Source: Pyrenophora tritici-repentis
Lineage: Eukaryota > Ascomycota > Dothideomycetes > Pleosporales > Pleosporaceae
Assembly: GCF_003171515.1 (NCBI RefSeq)
Contig: NC_089392.1
Span: forward strand, 1,302,001-1,366,000
DNA: 64,000 nt
Direction: 5' to 3'
A program made the position numbers and the translations under genes. Each line of letters starts with the position of its first letter. Position 1 is the stretch's first letter. Below, piece by piece: positions 55,052 through 64,000 of this stretch. The notes beneath the pieces are model-generated. The model was not told the DNA's origin. It worked only from the letters and a program-made list of their open reading frames with translations, and made no database searches.

Positions 55052-57133
55052 ATGCCGGCACCTCTATTTAAGCGCTTCGTACCACCTCCTGCCCCGGTCA
55101 AGAAGCAGCCCTCGCCCGCTCCCATACAAACGCACGCAGTCGCAAGGCCAATCCATGCGCCCGAGGAAGAGGTTGCAGCAGTCGACTCCCCCAAGCCAAG
55201 CAAAAAGCCCAAGAAAAGGAAGCGCGAAGCCGACGTCGCAAATGATCAAGATGAAGAGGTTTCAAAGAAGCACAAGAATATCCTCTCCAAGTTTGAAAAG
55301 GCGGCAAAGCTAGCTGAAGCGAAGAACCAGCAAGGCGAGGATGAGACTATCGAAGAGGCTAAAGAGCAAGAGGTACTTCACGATTTAGAGCCTATGCCAC
55401 AGCCCGCGCCAATTCCCGAACCAGTCTACGAGCCGACCTTCTCCACCCTTCCTACATGGCTCGCCCAACCTACCACGATCGAAGCGTCCAAGACGGTACC
55501 ATTTTCAGAGCTTGGGGTTGATCCCTTCTTCGCAAAGACGCTACAGAAGCAGGGATTCAAGGATGCTTTGGCGGTACAGACTGCGCTGGTACCTATGCTG
55601 CACACAGGTTTCGAGCAGCACCTGGGTGATATCTGCGTCTCGGCAAAGACTGGCTCTGGAAAGACCTTAGCCTATCTCCTCCCTATAATCGAGCAACTCA
55701 AAGACCGCACAGTGCCAGTCCTGTCTGCCATCGTCGTAGTTCCTAGCCGACAGCTTGTCAACCAAGCGCTGCAAGTTGCCGAGGAACTATGCTCAGGAAC
55801 CAAGATCAAGGTTGGAACAGCACTTGGCAACGTTGCATTTGCTACAGAGCAAAAGCAGTTGATCAAACTGAGGCCACAGTACGACCCCAGGAGAGCACGC
55901 GAGCTGAACGAGAAGGCGTTACGGCAATATCAAACAGGTTCCATGGAAAGAAGAGGGCTATATGAGGACCTAAAGGGTATGCCAATGCACCATGTCCCGC
56001 AGTATGACTCTAGCGTGGACATTCTCATATGTACTCCAGGCCGACTGGTAGAGCACATCGAGAACACTACCGGCTTTCTGTTAAACGCCGTGCGATGGCT
56101 CGTTATCGATGAAGCCGACCAGCTGCTGAATCAAAACTTCCAAGGCTGGGCGAATGTGCTCATGGACGCTCTCCATGGCGAGACCCCCGTCGACTTGATG
56201 AACGCCCAGGAACGGATACAAAAGCGGGAGCGCGATGCCAACTCTATCTGGTCAATTGCATTACCAGCCCGTAGACAGCTCACAAAAGTGGTGCTTTCTG
56301 CGACAATGGAGAAAGATGTCACAAAGCTTGGAACACTGAGGTTGAAACGGCCAAAGTTGGTGGTCGTACAGGACGAAACCGCAGAGGTGCAGCCTCTAGA
56401 CTATGAAGATGACGTCTTCGAGCTACCTTCGACGCTGGAAGAATTCGCGGTCCATGTGGGTGACGGTTCGAACAAGCCACTGCACCTGCTGTACATACTA
56501 CTCAACTATGTTTTTCCTGGTAGTCAGACAGCATCGGTCTCTTCATCGGATTCTTCTGCGTCAGATTCATCGTCAGATTCTGACTCTGACTCTGGCGACA
56601 CATCGGTATCACAACAAACAGGACGCGTGCTGATCTTCACCAAGAGCACCGAGAGTGCGTCTCGCCTGTCGCACTTACTCAATATGCTTATGCCCAACTT
56701 CAAGAACCACATCAAGACGATGACACGAGCACTAACAGCAGATGCGTCTCGCAAGCTGCTCAAGTCTTTCAGCTCAGGGGCCATCAAGATCTTAATCGCC
56801 TCAGATGCGGCCTCTCGTGGACTCGATATACCCGATATTAGCCATGTCATCAACTACGACTTGCCTACGAGCATCACCAGCTATGTTCATAGAGTGGGGC
56901 GGACAGCTCGGGCGGGCAAACCAGGAGAAGCCTGGACGCTCTTCACCAAAACCGAAGCTGCTTGGTTCTTGAAGCAAGTAGCCAAAGGAGACAGGATAAA
57001 GCGTGGAAGCAAAAAGGTCAAGCGTATGGAATGGAATGAGAGCACCGTAACGGCAGAGGGGAGGAAGAAGGCCTACCGGACAGCGCTGAAACAACTAGAG
57101 ACTGCCGTCACGGGCAGCACCGAAACGCAGTAG
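55052..57133 (+). CDS. dbp6: DEAD-box ATP-dependent RNA helicase Dbp6 (DDX51)
   Basis: A single exon encodes 693 residues from the first ATG in the frame. The N-terminal 150 residues are Pro/Lys/Glu-rich with a nuclear-type basic run (SKKPKKRKRE). Helicase motifs are in order: a Q-like region near 180, motif I AKTGSGKT (198-205), Ia PSRQL, Ib TPGR, II DEAD (353-356), III SAT (416-418), V RGLD and VI HRVGRTAR (613-620). A Ser/Asp-rich insert (SSSDSSASDSSSDSDSDSG) separates the two RecA lobes. Dbp6 acts in early 60S ribosomal subunit assembly in the nucleolus with Npa1, Npa2, Rsa3 and Nop8. The long inserts between Ia and Ib, and after II, fit the Dbp6 subfamily rather than a generic DEAD-box protein. 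Confidence 0.93.
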   Translation: MPAPLFKRFVPPPAPVKKQPSPAPIQTHAVARPIHAPEEEVAAVDSPKPSKKPKKRKREADVANDQDEEVSKKHKNILSKFEKAAKLAEAKNQQGEDETIEEAKEQEVLHDLEPMPQPAPIPEPVYEPTFSTLPTWLAQPTTIEASKTVPFSELGVDPFFAKTLQKQGFKDALAVQTALVPMLHTGFEQHLGDICVSAKTGSGKTLAYLLPIIEQLKDRTVPVLSAIVVVPSRQLVNQALQVAEELCSGTKIKVGTALGNVAFATEQKQLIKLRPQYDPRRARELNEKALRQYQTGSMERRGLYEDLKGMPMHHVPQYDSSVDILICTPGRLVEHIENTTGFLLNAVRWLVIDEADQLLNQNFQGWANVLMDALHGETPVDLMNAQERIQKRERDANSIWSIALPARRQLTKVVLSATMEKDVTKLGTLRLKRPKLVVVQDETAEVQPLDYEDDVFELPSTLEEFAVHVGDGSNKPLHLLYILLNYVFPGSQTASVSSSDSSASDSSSDSDSDSGDTSVSQQTGRVLIFTKSTESASRLSHLLNMLMPNFKNHIKTMTRALTADASRKLLKSFSSGAIKILIASDAASRGLDIPDISHVINYDLPTSITSYVHRVGRTARAGKPGEAWTLFTKTEAAWFLKQVAKGDRIKRGSKKVKRMEWNESTVTAEGRKKAYRTALKQLETAVTGSTETQ

Positions 57134-59008
57134 TGGCAGCCCGATAGCCATTGTTGTCGACCGCACGAAGTGTGCCGACGTCAGCCAACGCTACTACCTA
57201 CCACGGATACCTAATACCCAAACTATGTTCAGCTCCGAAATGTACCTGTGCCTTCGTATACCAAGCTTCCTCGGAGCTTTGCTTTGCTTGATACCCTCCT
57301 CTCCAGTCGACGCGTATGTTGAGAGTAAAATTCGCCAGTAATAACATTGGTTTAAATGCAGCAGGGTGGTAGGATAAGTGGGCGCATATAGAGTGTGGCT
57401 TGGTAATCGCGGCCTCCGTTGATTTCCGTGCAGCAGCTTTCCTCGTAGGTACTCAGGGCGTGCGTCCAGATGGGTAATCAAGATGGCGCATAGTGGTGCT
57501 TGATACCCTGCCTTCTTACTCTGTCACTGGGTTGGACCGGTACCATAGTAGGGTTGTGATGGAGGCTGCGGATAATAGCTGCAACGGGAGGGTTGGAAGC
57601 ACTCGTAGGCATGTGATTTATAATTGGTCGAGCCTGAGGTGCGCAGCTTTCGGTGTCGAGCTGCGAGGCTGGCCCAAGTATACGGTAGGGCCCTTCCTGC
57701 AACCATGAGACATGCCGCGGCTAGTGTTGGTGGGAACGTCCACTAAGTTAGTCTCAGCCCTGCACTAGCCCTGTGCCCTTCCTTCGACTGCGATGTCGCC
57801 TTTCTTCAACTACCACTGTCATGGCCACCTACCTAAGCAACCAGTGCAGCTTTGTATCCCGTTTTTACTCCGGGAATTAATCAATCATACGTCACCACAA
57901 TCGGGCTGATGAAAGGCTGCGCCGGTGGCGGACCTCTGGACGCCATCGCACTGTTGGCCGACCCTTCTAACAATCTATGCATGCCATGTTTTGCCAACCA
58001 TGGTTCATCAACCTACACAATTAGCACTTCATACCTGCATCACAGGGCTAACAAACGCATGGCTCCGGGAACTTGTAAAGTGGAGTGCGGATATGGCGTA
58101 TCAATTCAAGTTGTTCTGTTCATGTTCGAGCAGCAACAACAGGGCTAGACACGCCCTTCTTGCAACGGCAATGCCGCTGTACCGGGCTCACAACCTTACA
58201 GTGGGGATTTGACAACGCCAAGTACGAAGGATTAGGCCAGTGAGGCTTAGTAGCGCCTCTGAAGCTTGAGTGGTGGATAGTTACAGCACATCCCCCGCAA
58301 CACCTAATTACTTTCCGACTTTTAGCGACAGGGCATAATCTACTATTACAACTGCCATCTCGGTTGTAGCCAATAATCACAACCAGTACACAATGTTCGT
58401 ATCCACCAAAGGACGACGAGTTCGAGTCAACCTGGTGTTCCTATTGCAGGTCGTCACCACCTGCAACCAACCTTACAGCCAGTGATTATATCACCACAAC
58501 GCCGCGCCACACGTTCAAACGGGCCCACATACGCGCAATCATGGCATGTCTTCCACCGTCTCGTTCCCCACGTCCAGAAAGAATATTTCCGTAAATGCTG
58601 CATGTGCCCATCTAGGGGCTTCTCGGCTCTGTGGGCACCTGAATGGCCAATACCATATCCCAATATCTCAACCAAGCAGAGTAATTGTATGAAACGTGGT
58701 ATAGTTTAATCTCAAGTAGATCTGACCTACCAAGATAGACCGGGACCTTGGCTGATCCCGGGATCTAATTGCAGTACGGATGGCTTGCCCCACAAACTAT
58801 CTTCAACTACCACAGCGATGCGAACAAACAGACGCATACATGGCGGGGGGGAGGAGGGGGGCGAGCACATCATTTTCATTGACGCTAGGAAACATTACGC
58901 GTCTGTGGCAACATATAATATAACAGTCATGACCATCTGTCTCTTCTTATTCCTCACAAACTTCACTTCACTCTCTACATCTACAAGTTGCAACAGTCCC
59001 CGGCTATC
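57134..59008. other. 1.9-kb intergenic region
   Basis: No gene, RNA gene or mobile element recognised. Short frames on both strands look random. A G-rich run (GGGGGGGAGGAGGGGG-like) lies near 58844-58861, shortly before the protease leader. Confidence 0.4.
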
Positions 59009-60290
59009 ATGCTCTCTTTGGCCCGAATCATGGCGATAATCGCCTTCACTGGCGCAGTTTTTGCCTCTCCCGTTCAAATTGGTATGTTACATGGTCTAGA
59101 TGGACTTCCATTGGCTAACATTGCTTTCAACAGAGAAGCGCTCTGCCTTCACCGTCGAGCAAGTGTTACGCTCTATTCGTCTCAAGAACGGCCCGGCCCA
59201 GATTGTCAAGACTCTCAACAAGTATGGCAAGGAGATTCCCGCCCACCTCGTCAAGGCTGCCGAATACATGGCGAACAACACTGTCGTGACTGCTGCGCTC
59301 GAAAGTGGAACCGTGGCCGCCAATCCGCTCGGCCGATATGATGAACTATACCTGAGCCCAGTCGTCGTTGGTGGCAAAATTCTCCACCTCGATATCGACA
59401 CTGGCAGCGCCGATCTGTGGGTTTATTCATCCCTCCAGTCCAGTCACCAGGTTGGTGCCCATGGCTTCTACATTACCAACCCGGCCAAGCTCATGTACGG
59501 TTACGACTGGGAGGTCTCCTACGCCGATGGTTCAAGTGCATATGGCGTGGTCTATATCGACACTGTCAGCATTGGCGGTGTTACGGCTACTTCCCAAGCC
59601 GTCGAGGCCGCCAGCACCGTCTCTAAATCTATTAGGGAAATGGAAGACATTGACGGTGTGCTCGGTCTTGGCTTCGGCTCCCTCAACACAGTCTTGCCCA
59701 AAAGGCAGAGGACATTCTTCGATAGTGTCAAGTCCCATCTTGCCATGCCATTATTCGCTGCTCAACTCAGGTACCATGGTCAAGGTAGCTATGACTTTGG
59801 CTTCATCGACTCGAGCAAGTACACTGGACCCATCACATACGTTCCCGTAGACAACAGCAGGGGCCATTGGGGCTTCATATCTACTGGATATAGCATTGGC
59901 ACAGGCGATAATATCAACTGGAAGATCGATGCTATCCTTGACACTGCCACAACTCTGGTCTTCCTTGACACCAATATCGTCGAAAAGTACTACTCCCAGA
60001 TCAAGGGCGGGAGGTTTAGTAGAAGTTCAGGGGGTTTCGTCTTCTCCTGCGAGGAGACCCCGCCCGATTTCGCCATCATCGTCGGTGGAGTCAAGCAAAA
60101 CATTCCCGGCGCCTACATCAACTACGCACCCCTCGGCAACGGCAAGTGCTTCGGTGGTCTCCAGTCCAACGCCGGTATTGGCTTCAGCATCTTAGGTGAC
60201 GTCTTCTTGAAGAGCAAGTACATCATATTTGACCAGACCACCAATGATCCCAGGGCTGGTTTCGCCCAGCAGGTCGGTATACCTCACTAG
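59009..60290 (+). CDS. secreted pepsin-like aspartic protease (family A1)
   Basis: Exons 59009-59081 and 59134-60290 (52-nt intron with a GCTAAC branch site) give 409 residues. A signal peptide covers about the first 19 residues (MAIIAFTGAVFAS), followed by a propeptide beginning EKRSAFTVEQV, with a possible KR processing site, and reaching about residue 90. The first catalytic motif is DIDTGSADLW with D113; the flap is YADGSSAYG. The second catalytic motif is D294 in ILDTATTLVF, where the usual glycine is alanine (see findings). FDLxF-type strands and a final DVFLKSKYIIFDQ block are as expected. Only two Cys are apparent in the mature part, near EETPP and GKCFGG, and could form the conserved C-terminal disulfide. 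It is probably extracellular. Confidence 0.93.
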
Positions 60291-63200
60291 TGGAAATTTG
60301 CAGCTATTTCACATGTTCTCGCTTCCACGGGGCGGCTTGTAGAGATCCTGTGTATACGATATTCGACTTATTGTATAATGAGAGGAAACTTCTCCCAGTT
60401 TCACATGTCTCCTAGCTCAGTTTAGCTTACTAGACTTTTGAGCTCTTCTTCATAGTTGAATGGCATGTCCTCACATCTTCTTTAAATATTGACTTTCTCA
60501 ATGCATGAATGTCAAGTGCCTGCTCTGATGTATTCAACATGTGACAAAGCCTGCTTGACACATGTAACGTTGGGATAGTCACCATTTCCCGATACTCTGG
60601 TCTATCTGGAACACGCGTCCCAGAATACAGGGTACATACCAACGTACATGCCGACATGAATTACGTGTCGAATGAAGTCTTGGCTCAATTGGATGTCAAC
60701 CTTGGTTCTCAACTCAACGAAAATATCTGTACTAGATTTCAACTCAATAGTTGCTGCTGCTCAACCTTGGATGGTATGCAGGTAGTATTGTCTGAAGACT
60801 AGAAGGAATGAAGCGCGCAATGCGCTTAACGAAATACAGTGAGTGCATTCATGCAGGTGGTCCAATTTCTTAGATAATAGAATCTACAGACGTCTGGTAT
60901 CCGTCCCCACTATGCTCCCAGACCCCAGATTTCCCTATAACGAACAATGTCAACATGTAATGTAGACATGTAGACTAGCGGCTATTCCCAACATTGGCCT
61001 ACTGTACCTTTCCGTTCGGCAGATTTTATGTACCTAGGTACCTAGCATGGTATCTTAGACTGGTACCGGTACGTTGCATCATGATCACGTGGAATAGAGG
61101 AAACGGGGAACCGCATTGTGTTCCGGCCAGCGCGTTTCAAGGTATGCGTCTGGGTACAGTGGAGAAGGCTGTATAATCAATATATTGCTTCGCCCGTCAC
61201 GACTAGTTTCACGTTGCTCTTGCTAGAAGTACTGGCTTGGCTTACTATCTAGTTTTTTGGTTTAGAGATTGTAGGTTGCGGGATATCCACTTGTGCACTG
61301 AACAACATGGTAAAGACATGGCATGAAAGGAGGGTTGATGAGTTGCCTGGTAGGCTTCAGGGTAAAGCATGATCACTGGTACAGGCCCAACGGTTTTAGA
61401 CTGGAAGTGTGTGAATATGTGATCGTTGGATTGTCGTGCGACTCTGCTCATCACAAGTTCTTTGGTTTTTCAAAGGTTCGAAAAGCGCCATGGGCTCATT
61501 TTATTGCGTTATACGCTTGTGAAGACGCCATATAGGCAAGCAGTCACATCAGCACCAGCAGCGTGATTTAGTTTGGGTGTTGGGTATTAATTGATCATAT
61601 TGATTTGTTGTCTGTCAAATGAATCGTGTCAATGGGCCATTAGTCATCCAGTGATACGCATTATGAGTAGACAAAAAAAGACAGGCAACAATTTCCCAAT
61701 CCATACGAGTGTCCCATGTGCTGTCTGGGCATTTCCTATATCCGGTGGGACAGATACCACAAGAAACCTGAAACGTTCTGATTCTTTCAGCTGCAAGCTA
61801 GCAACGATGGCAAACGAACCATGTTTTGAGCCAAAAGAGATGCATGAGAGTTTATGGTTACCATGACGAAGCTTTGCCAATAATATAGCATGTTCTCATT
61901 TGAGGGGTCCAGCTCGCAAGGTTTGCCCTCATAGTACCACCCTCGTAATACCAACTTCCCGCGTATGGTCAAGGAGCGGGGGAGTAACGTGCGAGTGTTA
62001 CGTTGAATAAGCGGCAGTATCCATACTGCAGCAGCAATACGAGTCCTGTCGGAAGACAAAGTTGATTCCTACTGTAGTCAGCAAGGCCCTCATTGGGCGC
62101 CTTGTTGTAAGTAGTATTCTGGCCTGATGTTCGATGGCAACTTGCATTGGACCAACCACCTACAGTTCGGTAAGTGACCTATAGCTCTCCCTCGCTGCAA
62201 TTACTAAAATTCCGCATGCTTGTAGTGAGCAGCGAGCGGGAGTATGCAAGGCAGTAAGATGCGGGGATCGGCCTCAGTGCGTTATCTCTGTATGTAGAAA
62301 AACCCTGCCGTGCGTCGCCGCCGCAATTCTTAGGCTAATGAAGATAAGGTTTGGAAGCTCTAACGCAAGTGATCGAGGTCTGCATTGCGGGCGTAGTGGT
62401 GTGAAGCCAAGCCAAGCCAGAGAGGGAGTGACGAAATCTGGTCATTTTGAATCAGCCTCGGCGTCTATCGCTACCAAATCGATCCTGCCGAGTTCGCTGT
62501 GATACGAGAAAACTGTGGAGCTCTTTATTTCGTCCAGGCCGTTCGTAGGCTCTCGTGGTCCTTTACGGGCGCCAACGGCGCCTGTTATCTCTGGGATTCT
62601 CGCTTCTTTGCTTGTGCGACTGATCTGTAGTCTACCATAGCCTCGCATATCCGACGTTCCGGTGGTTTCATCCTGCAGCTACATAGCGGCTTACAAGTTT
62701 CGTTTTTTTCGGCGGGGACTTGCAGGTGATTGTGGGTATGCACACAATTGGTAGCGGTCCAATTCCGCTTTCTAGACAGTAAGTTCTTTGGCAGAAGGGC
62801 TGGACTATGTGAGCGCCATGGGATAGCCGCTATCGTCGGATTGAGGGCGTATGTCCAGGGCATCTAGCCACGTTAGACGCTGGTATCTCGTCCCGTAGGC
62901 AGTATTGCGGAGTTCGGGTGGGCTACGGCAACAGTATTGCCGTCTTCAAAGAATAGGGCCGGAGCCACGATAGCCGGCTGACTAATCACTGGCAGCCGGC
63001 CGCTGGGGAGGGACTCTTGGCGACGACTCCAAACGTGGCCGCTGATATTTGGCTGTGCGAAGTACGCGCGGTTGAAAAAGCGGTACGACCTTGGGAGGAG
63101 TTTTTCAGCGTTGTGTGGCCAGCATTGCATCATTCATAGGCCTATTGCGGTTTTAGTCGTTGAAGATCATGTTCGCATGTTGTTCACGCTGTGTCACGCT

Positions 63201-64000
63201 GATACGCTTAAAATGCCTGTTTTCGTCCAATACATGGTGTCGGTAATACGACATCCCCAACAACAGAAGAATGGTGGCGTAGGTAGGCAACCATGTGTCG
63301 ACCCTGGTAAGCACAGCAGTCGTAGATCGCACAACAGCTCAACGGCCGAGCTAGCGGGGTGAAATGCAGGGCTCGTCAGCGTGAACCCCGATGATGAAAA
63401 TGACAGGCTGATTGCTGGGCATATCGTGTCTGGACGTACGGAGGGCCCGAACACATGGGCGCAGCTGGAGGCGAGGGCATTAACACAAGCGGTAAGCTTC
63501 TTCTCGAATCCTGCGTGTGAGGTTGCCGTGCCGCGTAGCGTGTGATGCCTGTCTGCAAGCATAGTATTGTCAATTGGCAGCTTCGGATGTGCCGAGGGTA
63601 CACGATGACCAGACTTAACAAGTATGTTTTGCTAGCGAAATTATATTGTACACTTCGCCGAGGTGATCAAGGCCACCATTCCATGGCGAGAATATTTCTC
63701 AACTTAACCCAGTGATCGTAGAATCAGGATTATCAGGATGATGTTGGTGGTGATGACTATTCAAGACCACAATAGCCAGTTATGCCCCCTGTCCCAATAA
63801 ACCCAAGTCTGACTTCCCTGAAATGACACGCGGCATACATGGCTTAATGCAAGTTTCGAGTATGCATCAGACGAGGATTAAAGTCGGAAAAGTTGAAGTG
63901 TGAACAAATAGAAGACTTTACCGGTCAGGCCTCGTGGAGTGGACGGCAAGGGAAAAAAGATGCAGATCGGTAGTTGTCCGAAAAATCGTCCATCGGCCCG
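60291..64000. other. 3.7-kb terminal region without a recognised gene
   Basis: I found no gene that I can support. Frames such as 62585-62863 and 63194-63562 lack domain features. A palindromic TACCTAGGTACCTAG cluster lies at about 61031-61045. No tRNA, repeat family or transposon remnant was recognised. Confidence 0.4.

Noticed and set aside
61031..61045. Palindromic TACCTAGGTACCTAG cluster
   Set aside because: It is too short and isolated to support an attachment site or inverted-repeat element.
1..64000. CRISPR arrays, prokaryotic operons, rRNA operons
   Set aside because: No repeat-spacer pattern or rRNA sequence was seen, and the gene structure is eukaryotic throughout.

Overview
The window is nuclear DNA of a filamentous ascomycete. 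Most genes carry short GT-AG introns (about 47-120 nt, several with a CTAAC-like branch site and CAG or TAG acceptor), and the gene set is fungal: SUR2-type sphingolipid hydroxylase, Gtr2, Swc5, Vps3, Coy1, Gpi3, a QDE-1-type RNA-dependent RNA polymerase, a DUF3455 secreted protein and a pepsin-like secreted protease. The overall feel is Dothideomycetes/Pleosporales, but that placement is inference from style and cannot be proven here.

Layout. 0.5-4.3 kb: a vWA-domain protein and an orphan 616-residue protein. 4.9-7.7 kb: divergent SUR2 and TCTP genes. 8.3-14.2 kb: a large RNA-dependent RNA polymerase and a membrane-anchored cytochrome-b5-like protein. 15-16.4 kb: Gtr2 (Rag GTPase). 18-22.5 kb: an unknown polytopic membrane protein, Swc5 and a phytanoyl-CoA dioxygenase-like enzyme. 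23.4-30.1 kb: two tRNA genes, Gly(GCC) and Arg(TCG), with an intact Ty1/copia retrotransposon between them. 30.1-34.3 kb: a gene-poor stretch. 34.4-36.7 kb: a long low-complexity protein with a conserved tail resembling Bni4. 38.1-49.5 kb: ribosomal protein eS25, an MFS drug-type transporter, prefoldin 4, Vps3 and Coy1. 52-57.1 kb: a DUF3455 secreted protein, Gpi3 (GPI anchor synthesis) and Dbp6 (DEAD-box helicase). 59-60.3 kb: a secreted aspartic protease. The last 3.7 kb shows no gene.

Most genes are unrelated housekeeping functions; several pairs are head-to-head over short shared promoters (SUR2/TCTP, membrane protein/Swc5, Vps3/Coy1, Gpi3/Dbp6). Vps3, Gtr2 and Coy1 all act on Golgi, endosome or vacuole membranes, but nothing here shows co-regulation.

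The most unusual signal is the tRNA-Arg(TCG) gene at 29893-30038. Besides a normal 15-nt intron after the anticodon, it carries a 59-nt insertion with GT-AG ends and a CACTAAC branch-like site exactly between T-loop positions 57 and 58. Removing both restores a complete cloverleaf. The copia element has two identical 192-bp LTRs, a TTTTG target duplication and one unbroken 1743-codon reading frame, and it sits 33 nt downstream of the tRNA-Gly gene, so it is young and may target tRNA genes.
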